Below are positions 28,023-36,702 of a stretch of 64,000 nucleotides of DNA, one piece after another. The notes under the pieces were generated by a model. That model did not search any database. It was not told the origin of the DNA and worked only from the letters and a program-made list of their open reading frames with translations. The stretch lies in contig JAGQOW010000003.1 in the NCBI GenBank assembly GCA_020427155.1, positions 33,475 to 97,474 on the forward strand, in the 5' to 3' direction. The translations under genes and the position numbers were made by a program. How positions within the stretch are numbered: the stretch's first letter is position 1; every line of letters begins with the position of its first letter. This DNA is from Planctomycetales bacterium (GTDB taxonomy: Bacteria > Planctomycetota > Planctomycetia > Pirellulales > Lacipirellulaceae).

Positions 28023-28469
28023 TCACAGCTCACCAGTCACCGCGAATTGAATCTTTTGAAAACCGGCCAGTCGGCAGCGATCGAAAACTTCAATTGCAGG
28101 GCCAAGTAGCGTACGACCTTCGATATCAATAATCACCGTCAGTGACTTGTCGATGTCAGCCAGGGCAGCAAGCAGTTTGGCCAGTTGTTCGAGCGACGAG
28201 ATGCGTTGGCCGTTTAACGTCAGTTGCGTTCGATCGTCGATTTGCCCAACTTCGATTATGATACGTTCAAGGTCGACATCATCCGGCGCTTGAGGGAGTT
28301 CAGAATCGACAATGCCGGCAGTTGCGATAGGAATCGGCAAGATCGAGTCCACCGTCTGAAAACTGGCCGTGCAGACAAAGAACACCAGCAATAAGAACAC
28401 CACATCAATCATTGGCGTCATCGACACGCTGAAAGGCTGCTGAACGGGAGTTGTATGGGGAATGCGCAT
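28023..28469 (-). CDS. ExbD/TolR-type transporter subunit (second copy)
   Basis: A 148-residue ExbD/TolR protein. The single helix holds the key aspartate in SMTPMIDVVFLLLVFF, which carries protons in the ExbB/ExbD motor. The periplasmic domain follows (TLNGQRISSLEQLAKLL). I start at the ATG at 28469, which gives the usual short cytosolic N-terminus; the open frame extends far upstream without family resemblance. It lies 67 bases behind the first ExbD copy. Two ExbD genes after one ExbB are common in planctomycetes and may form a mixed dimer. The stop overlaps the next gene's possible GTG start. Confidence 0.9.
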   Translation of the reverse strand: MRIPHTTPVQQPFSVSMTPMIDVVFLLLVFFVCTASFQTVDSILPIPIATAGIVDSELPQAPDDVDLERIIIEVGQIDDRTQLTLNGQRISSLEQLAKLLAALADIDKSLTVIIDIEGRTLLGPAIEVFDRCRLAGFQKIQFAVTGEL

Positions 28470-28536
28470 GAGTGTAATGGATGTAGGCCAGGAACGTACA
28501 AAATGATCGCGAAGGGTGTAACGAATTCGCCAGGTC

Positions 28537-28965
28537 CTATTTGACAACAGACTCCTCAAGCACTGCAAACGAAACATTCCAAACGCCCGCCTGCACACAT
28601 GCCAGCAATAAGGGTTCGACGTGTTGATATTCGATGTGTCGGTCGGCGCGAATGCGGACCTCGATGGCTTCGCTGGTTTGCTCTCTTTCCACTTGTAGGC
28701 GTCGGGGAAGCTCATCGGCAACGACTTCGTCGCTGCCCAAGAACAGGCGCCCATCAGAAAGCAAATTGATCGTTACTCGCGGCGACTTACGTCCTGTGGC
28801 CTCGTGGCCGCTGGCTGCAACTGGCAGCGGAAGCTCCAATTGGGTTTCTTGTTGGGCGAGATGGCTACTAACCAGAAAGAAGATAATCAGTAAGAAAATA
28901 ATATCAATCAAAGGAGTGACGTTGAATTCGATGCTCCGGCTGCGGCCATAGTGAGGGAATCTCAT
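28537..28965 (-). CDS. ExbD/TolR-type transporter subunit (first copy)
   Basis: A 142-residue ExbD/TolR protein with a short basic cytosolic N-terminus, then IEFNVTPLIDIIFLLIIFF with the proton-carrying Asp, and a periplasmic domain containing RIRADRHIEYQHVEPLL, typical for the family. It starts 7 bases after the ExbB stop. Together with ExbB it would form the proton-driven motor that pulls on a TonB-like protein; a candidate for that partner is encoded upstream at 29927-30892. Confidence 0.94.
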   Translation of the reverse strand: MRFPHYGRSRSIEFNVTPLIDIIFLLIIFFLVSSHLAQQETQLELPLPVAASGHEATGRKSPRVTINLLSDGRLFLGSDEVVADELPRRLQVEREQTSEAIEVRIRADRHIEYQHVEPLLLACVQAGVWNVSFAVLEESVVK

Positions 28966-28972
28966 GGAATCC

Positions 28973-29731
28973 TCAACTTTGCGGAGGAGCGACTTGGGAA
29001 GCAGGCGATTGAAGCCTATGTTTCAGGGGCGAGATGGCAGTTTGCGCCAGCTCTCCGGTTTCGGCGATCAATTGGTCCACCCGGTTGCGAAACACCGCAA
29101 ACGCTGCCAGCGAGGGAATCGCTACGATCAAGCCGCCGACGGTCGAGACCAAGGCCTGGTAGATGCCGCTGGCCAACTCGGCTGCTCGAGCCGCTCCCTG
29201 GGTGTTGGCCACCTCTTGAAAAGCGAAGATCATGCCAATTACCGTACCCAGCAAGCCGATCATCGGCGCGATATTGCCGATTACCGACAAGTAGTCGATC
29301 TTCCGCAGCAGGCGGGCCGACTGCTCGCCTAGTGCATCCTCCATCCCTTTCTCCACGGTTGCCCAACCGCCTGGGGTCTCGCGCAATCCTGCGTGCAGAA
29401 CTGCAGCTAGAGAACTTGGCTGAGCCTGACAGCTTCGAATCGCCTCGTTCAGTTGGCTAGCGGACAAATGCTTTTGTACGATTTCAGCCAATCGTTCAGG
29501 CATTAAGACTGAGCGTTGGATGGTCAGGAGATGCTCGACGACTAATGCCAGAGCAATGATCGACAGGATCACGAGCAATACGATGAGTACAACGCCAGGG
29601 ACGCCCCCTGCGAATAGAATACTTAGAGCATCTTGGCGAGTGGCAACTCCGCTATCGGAAGCGCCGACAGCGACCATCCAAGGAACGAAATACTCTGCCG
29701 CATAGATCAATGAAATGCCTGCCAGAAACAA
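28973..29731 (-). CDS. ExbB/TolQ/MotA-type proton channel protein
   Basis: A 252-residue ExbB/TolQ family protein. It has an N-terminal hydrophobic segment, a helix around GVVLIVLLVILSIIALALVVEHLL, a cytosolic loop, and the conserved paired helices NIAPMIGLLGTVIGMIFAF and ALVSTVGGLIVAIPSLAAF, whose small and Thr residues line the proton path. The start is TTG at 29731 with no clear ribosome site, so the first residues are uncertain. It is followed by two exbD genes and the TPR-like gene, forming one operon. It lies 195 bases downstream of the TonB-like vWA gene in the same direction. Confidence 0.92.
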   Translation of the reverse strand: MFLAGISLIYAAEYFVPWMVAVGASDSGVATRQDALSILFAGGVPGVVLIVLLVILSIIALALVVEHLLTIQRSVLMPERLAEIVQKHLSASQLNEAIRSCQAQPSSLAAVLHAGLRETPGGWATVEKGMEDALGEQSARLLRKIDYLSVIGNIAPMIGLLGTVIGMIFAFQEVANTQGAARAAELASGIYQALVSTVGGLIVAIPSLAAFAVFRNRVDQLIAETGELAQTAISPLKHRLQSPASQVAPPQS

Positions 29732-29926
29732 GTTGTTTACACTCCGCCCAATTAGAGAGCAGTCTCTAATACCAAGTTGCTGTCAGGGCTTTCTCGTCGC
29801 GATTCGAACGATTGTTCATTACGCTCGAAATGGACCGGTGCCACCGCCACAACTCGCGGCCTTCCGCAAAAAACCGATTATGGCGGCAGCTCATTCGCCG
29901 CGCAAGGACCAATCAAGTTCGCGCTG

Positions 29927-30892
29927 CTACTTGCCTAACTGCCTGGTGTCAATGTAAGCATATCGCCCACCCGTCTCTCGTGCGAGCTTCCTCAGAAAGT
30001 TTTCGCGGCTCGTTGCAGCCCCCACGCCGAATTCGATCGAGTTGATACCGGTACCCGCACTTGTTGCTCGCCGAATTGCATCCGATACATCAGACTCGGA
30101 CATCGGGTCGTCAGCATCGGTAAGAAAGAAAATCACGTCGGGCCGCAAACGCAAGGCTAGTTGCAGGGCCGCTCGCCGATAAGTGCCACCGCTGGCAGAG
30201 ATTTCACGCACAAAGTTCTCGGCCAGCCGTTTGTTTCGATCGGTAGCGAATGCGATTCGCTGTTGGCCACCTGTAAGATCCCACGCAATAGGCTCATGAT
30301 TAAAGAAAATAATCTGCATTTGGTGGATGCTTTCCAGCGAATCCAGGCTTTCGATCAGTTGCGCTTTGGCAGCTCGTAGCGGTGGCCCCTCCATGCTGAT
30401 TGATCGATCGAACACATAGACAAACTTCGCGCCCACGCCTTCAATCCCAAATAGGCTCACGGTAGCTTCCCCGCCTACGCTTCGCTGGGCAGCCCCGCCG
30501 CGCGTCATGGCTCCAGCGTCAGCGGCGCCTATCGAATCGGAATCGCCGATACCTAGAATCGTGCGGTGGGGCAATGTGTTCGACGTTGGTGGAATCTCTG
30601 CTGCGGTGGGCAAGGCGTTCTGAGTGATATCATTGAGCGACGATGCTTGTGCCGCTTCCGTGTCTGGAGATTCGAGATTCTCTTCATCTTCAAAGAGAGG
30701 CCCCTCGTCGGTCATCTGCTTCAGCACAATGCCCACATCTCGCGAGGGGGTCTCGACGGCGCCACGAACCAGCTGTTGCCTTGTCGTGTAGAGGAGTATT
30801 AAGAAGAGTCCAGCATGGATTGCCAGCGACGTGCACCAGGCGGGCCAGCCTGCTGGGCGGTCAGTTGGCCGGCAAGGGGGGCGATTGGCCAT
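29927..30892 (-). CDS. vWA protein with TonB-like membrane anchor
   Basis: I start at the ATG at 30892. The 321-residue protein has one N-terminal helix, WCTSLAIHAGLFLILLY, which carries the Ser-x3-His pattern (Ser22, His26) that TonB uses to couple to ExbB/ExbD. An acidic, Pro/Ser-rich linker follows, then a vWA domain from about residue 150 with an intact MIDAS (FDRSISM) and FLTDADDP as the later metal loop. It lacks the TonB C-terminal domain. Because exbB, exbD, exbD and a TPR-like gene follow on the same strand, I infer an energised inner-membrane machine in which a vWA domain replaces the TonB receptor-binding end. The partner in the outer envelope is unknown. Confidence 0.82.
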   Translation of the reverse strand: MANRPPCRPTDRPAGWPAWCTSLAIHAGLFLILLYTTRQQLVRGAVETPSRDVGIVLKQMTDEGPLFEDEENLESPDTEAAQASSLNDITQNALPTAAEIPPTSNTLPHRTILGIGDSDSIGAADAGAMTRGGAAQRSVGGEATVSLFGIEGVGAKFVYVFDRSISMEGPPLRAAKAQLIESLDSLESIHQMQIIFFNHEPIAWDLTGGQQRIAFATDRNKRLAENFVREISASGGTYRRAALQLALRLRPDVIFFLTDADDPMSESDVSDAIRRATSAGTGINSIEFGVGAATSRENFLRKLARETGGRYAYIDTRQLGK

Positions 30893-31118
30893 GGTTCTTA
30901 CGTCGCAAAAAGCGGAGACGAGCAATCGAGTGCGACATGCCTGCTGGAAAATTCTAGCGCTAGTTGCCCCATGCGTCAACGTGGACGGTGGGCTCTGAAA
31001 GGTCTTGGCAAGAGCACTACGCGTCAAAGTGTGGCCGCCCTATAATCGATTGGAAGCAAACGCGGTGAGCCATTGTCAGCCAGATTCTATCCACGCAGTA
31101 TTCACTAAAGGTGGCATT

Positions 31119-31706
31119 TTGAAACTCGAAGTCATTCATTTTCCTCACCCCACCTTGAGACACGTTTCAAAGCCTTTGAAGCGAGTCGACGTCGAACTGC
31201 GCGAGATGATCGCTCAAATGTTCGAGCTGATGTACCGACACGAGGGTGTGGGGCTCGCTGCAAATCAAGTGGATCTTCCTTACCGATTGTTTGTCGCCAA
31301 TCCTACGGGTGATCCCGACAATAAAGAAGCCGAGCAAGCATTCATCAATCCGGTGATTCGTTCTGGCAAGGGACAGGTCGAAGGAGAAGAAGGCTGTCTG
31401 AGTATTCCCGGAGTCCTGGGACCAGTCGTGCGAAAAGAGCGGATCTCGGTAGAAGCGTACGGATTGACGGGAGAGTCTTTTGTCGGTGAACTCGACGGTC
31501 TTTTTGCCCGCATTGTGCAACACGAAGTCGACCATCTCGATGGGGCGCTGTTTATCGATCGCCTTTCCCCGACCCAATATGCGGAAGTGAAGGATCAGCT
31601 TGAAGAATTCGAAATCGACTTCCAGAGCAAGCGCGATTGTGGAGAAATGCCGACCGACGAGCAGATTGCCGCTCGCATCGCGGAATTGGAAAAGTTGCGA
31701 ACCTAG
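31119..31706 (+). CDS. def: Peptide deformylase
   Basis: Removes the formyl group from new proteins. The three family motifs are intact: GVGLAANQ (motif 1), EGCLS (motif 2, metal Cys) and HEVDH (motif 3, metal His and catalytic Glu). I choose the TTG at 31119, which follows AAAGGTGG and makes a normal N-terminus (KLEVIHFPHPTLRHVSK); the frame is open further upstream but with no similarity. This gives 195 residues. The gene is followed after 45 bases by fmt, which adds the formyl group to Met-tRNA, a common pairing. A TATAAT at 31041-31046 may be the -10 box, but there is no good -35. Confidence 0.96.
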   Translation: MKLEVIHFPHPTLRHVSKPLKRVDVELREMIAQMFELMYRHEGVGLAANQVDLPYRLFVANPTGDPDNKEAEQAFINPVIRSGKGQVEGEEGCLSIPGVLGPVVRKERISVEAYGLTGESFVGELDGLFARIVQHEVDHLDGALFIDRLSPTQYAEVKDQLEEFEIDFQSKRDCGEMPTDEQIAARIAELEKLRT

Positions 31707-31751
31707 TGAGAGAAGCCTTGATGCCCAGCCCCATCTCCCGGTAGTTCAGCA

Positions 31752-32693
31752 GTGCGAATAGTCATTTTAGGAACGGGCCCTTTTGCCGTGCCCTCGTTAC
31801 GCAAGCTTCATGCTTCGCAGCACGAGGTGGTATGCGCAGTCTCGCGACCGCCGCGCGGCCGACGGCCTCTCCCGGCGCCGGTGCCGACGGCCGCTGAAGA
31901 ATTGGGAATTGCGGTCTGGTTGCCCGAGACAGTCAATGCCGAAGCAGCCTGCAAGAGGCTCGCCGCGTTGGATGCCGATTTGTTGGTCGTCTGCGACTAT
32001 GGCGAAATACTTAAGTCTCAGACACTCGCCACTTCGCGACTTGGCGGAATCAACCTCCACGGTTCACTGCTACCCAAGTACCGCGGCGCCGCCCCTGTGC
32101 AGTGGGCTATCCTGAACGGGGAACAAGAGACCGGCAATACGGTCATTCAAATGACACCGGGATTGGATGCTGGACCTTGTCTGGGGGTCCAGCGAATTGC
32201 GATCGATCCCGACGAGACCGCTGGCGAATTGGAATACCGGATGGCGGAATTGGGGGCCGATCTGACTCTCGACGTCGTCGACCAACTGGAAACCGGCACC
32301 GCTGCGGCTGTTCCGCAAGACAAATCAATGGCGACCAAGGCCCCGCGCCTCACAAAGGAACTAGGCTGCATCGATTGGTCTATGTCGGCCGTGCGAATCA
32401 AGAATCAGGTTCGCGCTCTGCAGCCGTGGCCCAAGGCGTTTACTTATTGGGAGCGCCGCGCTGCTGACGAGCCACTGAGATTGATCATCCACCAGGTATC
32501 GGTCGAGCCGAGTTCTGGTACTAACGATCCATCTACTGCGGGCGTAGTCGTGAGAGCAAGGCCCGAGTTTCTAATAGCTACTGGCGAAGGACTGTTGCGC
32601 CTGGAAGTGATTCAACCCGCCGGCAAGCGAAAAATGGCCGCCGAAGAGTTCCTGCGCGGCCATCCTGTCGAAGCGGGCGACCGACTTGATTAG
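31752..32693 (+). CDS. fmt: Methionyl-tRNA formyltransferase
   Basis: A 313-residue enzyme that formylates initiator Met-tRNA with 10-formyl-tetrahydrofolate. The N-terminal Rossmann part begins RIVILGTGPFAVPSL. The catalytic region has HGSLLPKYRGAAPVQWAI with the key Asn/His surroundings (NLHGS). The C-terminal OB-like domain begins near IDWSMSAVRIKNQVRAL. The start is GTG at 31752. It forms the usual pair with def just upstream, and the folate genes thyA and folA lie elsewhere in this window. All motifs are intact and the length is normal. Confidence 0.96.
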   Translation: MRIVILGTGPFAVPSLRKLHASQHEVVCAVSRPPRGRRPLPAPVPTAAEELGIAVWLPETVNAEAACKRLAALDADLLVVCDYGEILKSQTLATSRLGGINLHGSLLPKYRGAAPVQWAILNGEQETGNTVIQMTPGLDAGPCLGVQRIAIDPDETAGELEYRMAELGADLTLDVVDQLETGTAAAVPQDKSMATKAPRLTKELGCIDWSMSAVRIKNQVRALQPWPKAFTYWERRAADEPLRLIIHQVSVEPSSGTNDPSTAGVVVRARPEFLIATGEGLLRLEVIQPAGKRKMAAEEFLRGHPVEAGDRLD

Positions 32694-32735
32694 CCCATTT
32701 GGCCGACAAAATAGACGATAGGGGCCAGCAGAGTA

Positions 32736-33332
32736 ATGACAACCAAGCTCAAAGCGTGTCACTGTTGTGGCCAGATTCATCGGCTGCCCGTGCTGAGCAG
32801 CGCCCAGGTCGCAATCTGCACGCGTTGCGGAGCCGCGATTCAGCGGCTTGCCACCCTCTCGGCGAGCCGAACGGCAGCGGCTGCCATGGCTGCCTTTTTA
32901 CTCTATTGGCCAGCCATATTGCTTCCGATCTTGAAGATCGAAAAACTTGGACACCATCACGAATCGAGTCTCCTGATGGGTACTATCGAGCTGCTGCGCG
33001 AGGGAAGCTGGTTTGTTGGAATGGTTGTCCTCTTATTTTCCATCGTTTTCCCGCTGGTGAAAATCGTCTTACTACTCGAATTGAGTTTGCTCGGGTTGCT
33101 GCACCGGCAGCACAAAGCGCGGACTTACCGCATCATGGAAATTGCGGGAAAGTGGAGCATGATGGATGTGATGTTGCTGGCTTTCATGGTCATGCTCGTA
33201 AAACTTGGGACTCTTGTGCAGTTTCAGTTCGGCCCGGCAGTCTGGGCATTTGTGATTTGTGTCGGCATGAGTATGTTGGCTTCCGTCTGTTTCGATCCCC
33301 ATACCATATGGGACGACCAACAAACCCCATGA
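32736..33332 (+). CDS. PqiA-like membrane protein
   Basis: A 198-residue protein of the paraquat-inducible protein A family. Its N-terminus has a zinc-ribbon with two CxxC pairs (CHCCG and CTRCG), followed by four hydrophobic helices. The conserved KIEKLG turn follows the first helix. This is one half of a typical two-part PqiA. The next gene, 6 bases on, encodes an MCE/MlaD (PqiB-like) protein, so the pair likely forms an inner-membrane and periplasm-spanning lipid transport unit like Pqi or Let. The substrate is unknown. Confidence 0.9.
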   Translation: MTTKLKACHCCGQIHRLPVLSSAQVAICTRCGAAIQRLATLSASRTAAAAMAAFLLYWPAILLPILKIEKLGHHHESSLLMGTIELLREGSWFVGMVVLLFSIVFPLVKIVLLLELSLLGLLHRQHKARTYRIMEIAGKWSMMDVMLLAFMVMLVKLGTLVQFQFGPAVWAFVICVGMSMLASVCFDPHTIWDDQQTP

Positions 33333-33338
33333 GCCGCT

Positions 33339-34811
33339 ATGGATGATGTAGCCGATTCCGTTCCCGAGGATTGTTCATTTCCTTTGGCCGATGTGAAACA
33401 AACGCGCACACCAGGCCAGATGGCTGGTCTGGTTGTATCGCGACTGTGGCTGGCGACACTCTTGTGCCTGATAGTTGCTGGGCTCTTGGTCTGGTCGCAA
33501 CTAAGTTCCAATGGACCAACAATTGAAGTCCACTTTGCCGAAGGGCATGGACTACAGCCCGATGACCCTGTGCGCTATCGAGGGATTAACGTAGGCCAAG
33601 TAGAGAGAATTGTCTTGGCCGATAACCTCGACGGCGTCCTGGTGCACATCCATTTGACCGAAGCCGCTGCGGCGTTGGCTCGCGAGGGTTCTCGTTTCTG
33701 GATCGAACGGCCTGACATCAGTATCGGCCAGGTGCGGGGATTAGACACTCTTGTCGGAGGACGCTTTGTGGGCGTGGTGCCGGGGCCTGCAGACGCGCCA
33801 GCGAGTCTCAAGTTTTACGGATTAGAGGTCGCCTCAGTGCCGATTGAGAATATCGCCAGTGGGCTGGAAATCACTTTGGAGAGTACCCATCGCCTCGGCC
33901 TGCAAGCCGGCTCCTCGGTCAGCTATCGAGGTGTGACTGTAGGGCATGTGCTTTCGGTGGGACTAACTGGCGACGCTGCGACCGTCGAAGCCAGGGCATT
34001 CATCAAGCCCGAGTATCGAGAACTTATTCGCGAGGATACTCGGTTTTGGAGCAACAGTGGCTTGGGCGTACGCATTGGCTTGGGGGGGATCGAACTTGAT
34101 GCCGAAACCCTGGCCACGATTGCCGCCGGCGGGGTCTCCTTGGCAACTCCTAATGTGCCAGGCCGATTGGCGGCCACTGGCCACCGGTTTCAGCTTTTCG
34201 AGTCGCCGCGCGACGAATGGATCCAGTGGCAGCCCCGTCTGGGCATAGGCAGTGGCGCTCTTCCACAGGGTGTCCCGATGCCCAGGCCGCAACTTGGAAT
34301 CTGCTGCCAGCAAGGCGCCCTAGCGGTGCTTGGTGCGGGCCGACAAAGAGGCTGGCTGCTACCGCTCGCTGACGGACGACTCTTGGGACCTGCGAACGTG
34401 CTCAGCGACGCGGCAGAGGTAGAACATAACCTGGAAATCGCTGGCCAGGAGTTTCCTCTCCCGCTGGAGAACCAACAGAACTTCCATTCGCTGGCCATTT
34501 CCAGTCTGCCTCCTCTCGGCGAGGAACAAGTCGTCGCTTGGCCCCGAGAGAGAATCCGTTCAGCCGATTCTCCCGAGGAAATCGTCATCACGTGCGGCAC
34601 GGACGAAACTACGATGTCGATAGCTGCCCAAAGGCTGAGCAAAAGCGAGGCAGGGTGGGACATTGATCCCAGCGTCCCGCTTGATGACGGTTGGCACGGT
34701 GCCTCTGTCGTGGCAACTCGGGACGGGTATCTCGTCGGCATCTTGATCCGCGAGGACGACCGCTCGCAAGTTGCCTTACTGCCCGAGGAATTACTCGGCT
34801 CGTTGCCGTAG
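33339..34811 (+). CDS. MlaD/PqiB-like MCE protein with protease-like tail
   Basis: A 490-residue protein. After a cytosolic stretch and one helix (about 31-54) come two MlaD/MCE domains, each with the signature VRYRGINVGQVERI and VSYRGVTVGHVLSV and a GGRFVGVVPGP-like turn. MCE domains form rings or tubes that carry lipids between membranes. The last 190 residues are not MCE: they read like a degenerate trypsin-type fold, with ADGRLLGPANVLSDAA where a protease would have its His strand and DGWHGASVVATRDGYLVGIL near the Ser position. The catalytic His and Ser are not in place, so it is probably a binding domain. It is the partner of the PqiA-like gene upstream. Confidence 0.85.
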   Translation: MDDVADSVPEDCSFPLADVKQTRTPGQMAGLVVSRLWLATLLCLIVAGLLVWSQLSSNGPTIEVHFAEGHGLQPDDPVRYRGINVGQVERIVLADNLDGVLVHIHLTEAAAALAREGSRFWIERPDISIGQVRGLDTLVGGRFVGVVPGPADAPASLKFYGLEVASVPIENIASGLEITLESTHRLGLQAGSSVSYRGVTVGHVLSVGLTGDAATVEARAFIKPEYRELIREDTRFWSNSGLGVRIGLGGIELDAETLATIAAGGVSLATPNVPGRLAATGHRFQLFESPRDEWIQWQPRLGIGSGALPQGVPMPRPQLGICCQQGALAVLGAGRQRGWLLPLADGRLLGPANVLSDAAEVEHNLEIAGQEFPLPLENQQNFHSLAISSLPPLGEEQVVAWPRERIRSADSPEEIVITCGTDETTMSIAAQRLSKSEAGWDIDPSVPLDDGWHGASVVATRDGYLVGILIREDDRSQVALLPEELLGSLP

Positions 34812-34819
34812 GGGTCTGT

Positions 34820-36385
34820 TCAAGCCAGCTGCAACTCAGATGAGCCTGACATTTTGGCCAGCGAATCCCCTCTCGCCCAAGCGTGAATCGCCTCTTGATC
34901 TTCTGGCGAGGGCAGGCTCCACTCGGGCTGATAGCCAAACACATCGGTTGCCGCTTTGGACTGAAGGCCATCGGTTAGAATCTCGAATTGATCCAGAGTA
35001 ACCATCGTCGGGTGGGGTAATCCGCAGGCATGGCTCAACCGCAAGAGCTCCTTGCGGAACGAAACGAGATAGTTGGCCAAGCGAGCACTCTTAAGCTCGG
35101 GATCAAGTCCTCGCATGAGCCACTTGTTCTGCGTAGCAATCCCGGTGGGGCAAAAGCCAGTGTGGCAACGCTGGGCCTGGATGCAGCCAATCGATAACAT
35201 CGCTTCACGAGCGACGTTTATCATGTCGCAACCCAATCCAAATGCCAATAATGCTGCTTGCGGGAAGCCAAGTTTTCCTGAACCAATGAACACGACATCC
35301 TGGTGAATATCGAGTTGGACAAACTCGCGAAAGACTCGACTCATTCCCAATTTGAAAGGCTTGGCGACATGATCAGTGAAGACCAACGGTGCGGCCCCGG
35401 TGCCTCCTTCGCCTCCGTCAACTGTAATGAAGTCGACCCCCCGATCGGTTGAAGCCATCTGGAAAGCCAGTTGTCGCCAGAAGTCCATTTCTCCAATGGC
35501 CGACTTGATGCCCACGGGCAAGCCAGTTTCGTCGGCTAGCAACTCAACAAAATCAAGTAAGCTGTCCACGTCGCTGAACGCGCTGTGATGAGAGGGGCTG
35601 GCACAGTCTTTGCCCATGGGAATGCCGCGTACAGCTGCTATTTCGGCAGTAATCTTCGACGCAGGCAACATGCCGCCGACGCCTGGCTTTGCGCCTTGGC
35701 TGAGTTTGATTTCCAAAGCGCGTACAGGATTGGCCGCGACCACTTCTTTCAGTCGATCGATACTGAAGCGCCCTTGAGCGTCACGACAGCCAAAATAACC
35801 GGTGCCAATTTGCCAAATGAGTTCGCCGCCCTGCTTGTGGTGTTCGGACAACCCACCTTCGCCCGTATTGTGCAATGCGCCTGCCAGTTTGGCACCACGA
35901 TTGAGCGCCTGAATCGCTGGCCCGCTAAGTGAGCCAAAGCTCATCGCCGAGATATTGACTGCCGAAGAGGGACGGAAGGCCAACCGCCGACCGCGAGTTT
36001 CCCCCAGAATCTTTGCGCACGGCAAGACATACTCCGGGTCATAGCCGCTCTGGCCTGGTTGCGGATCAGTAAGCGGAAAACTGCTATGCCTTACAATCAC
36101 ATGATTTGGCTGTTGATCGACATCTACGCTGGTCCCAAAGCCGAAATAGTTGTTTTGTCTCTTCGACGAAGCGTAGACCCAGCGCCGCTGGGTGCGGGTA
36201 AAGGGTCTTTCGTCCGTGTCACTGGCGACGATGTATTGCCGTAGCTCGGGGCCAATGTGTTCGAGCAAATAGCGAATGTGGCCAACGATTGGAAAGATCC
36301 GAAGTATGGTGTGCTTTCGTTGGGTGATATCGTGTATTGCCAGGGCCGCTAGTGCGGCCAATGCCCAAAAGAGTATCGAACCCAT
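34820..36385 (-). CDS. FMN-binding glutamate synthase family protein
   Basis: A 521-residue protein homologous to the central and FMN domains of glutamate synthase. There is an N-terminal helix (SILFWALAALAALAI), then the FMN barrel with INISAMSFGSLSGPAIQAL, HNTGEGGLSEHHKQGG and GGEGGTGAAPL. The iron-sulfur cluster motif is CIQAQRCHTGFCPTGIATQ. There is no glutaminase domain, so it would need ammonia from another protein, or it acts in another redox reaction such as a hydroxy-acid or archaeal-type glutamate synthase. It is membrane-anchored, unlike classical GltB. It is probably monocistronic. Confidence 0.9.
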   Translation of the reverse strand: MGSILFWALAALAALAIHDITQRKHTILRIFPIVGHIRYLLEHIGPELRQYIVASDTDERPFTRTQRRWVYASSKRQNNYFGFGTSVDVDQQPNHVIVRHSSFPLTDPQPGQSGYDPEYVLPCAKILGETRGRRLAFRPSSAVNISAMSFGSLSGPAIQALNRGAKLAGALHNTGEGGLSEHHKQGGELIWQIGTGYFGCRDAQGRFSIDRLKEVVAANPVRALEIKLSQGAKPGVGGMLPASKITAEIAAVRGIPMGKDCASPSHHSAFSDVDSLLDFVELLADETGLPVGIKSAIGEMDFWRQLAFQMASTDRGVDFITVDGGEGGTGAAPLVFTDHVAKPFKLGMSRVFREFVQLDIHQDVVFIGSGKLGFPQAALLAFGLGCDMINVAREAMLSIGCIQAQRCHTGFCPTGIATQNKWLMRGLDPELKSARLANYLVSFRKELLRLSHACGLPHPTMVTLDQFEILTDGLQSKAATDVFGYQPEWSLPSPEDQEAIHAWARGDSLAKMSGSSELQLA

Positions 36386-36702
36386 GATCGAGCGCCCCTT
36401 ATAGTGTTGATTCTCTATTCTATGCTTCAGCCCGGGTCTGTACTTGCGGGCCAGTGAAACTCAAAAAGATAGCATTTTCTGGGTGTTGATTCGTGCGAGA
36501 ATCGAGCCGTGGTGGTCGGGTTGTGCAGGTTCAAAGGGTCAGTCCAATTGAATGGCGAACCTGGAGGTTTTAGCGGATTCCCGATGCCGTCGACGAACGC
36601 ATATTGCTGGATCGATTTGAGTTCTCCTCTCTGGATGAGTAACATGGCTGACCATGCTTTTCCGTCGACATGCGAATCCACTCGCCCGCTTGAGATACCA
36701 TC
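36386..36702. other. Intergenic region with possible gene remnant
   Basis: This divergent region holds no convincing complete gene. On the minus strand an open frame from 36681 (GTG) down to 36427 encodes 84 residues with a protein-like start (VDGKAWSAMLLIQRGEL, then IQQYAFVDG). It could be the 3-prime remnant of a truncated gene whose 5-prime part would overlap the cytochrome gene. I cannot name a family. The region must also carry promoters for both flanking genes; none is clear. Confidence 0.3.

Noticed and set aside
31041..31046. Perfect TATAAT before def
   Set aside because: No -35-like hexamer lies 15-19 bases upstream, so I do not call it a promoter.
31005..31118. Longer N-terminus for peptide deformylase
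   Set aside because: The extension has no similarity to the family, and the TTG at 31119 gives the standard start with a ribosome site.
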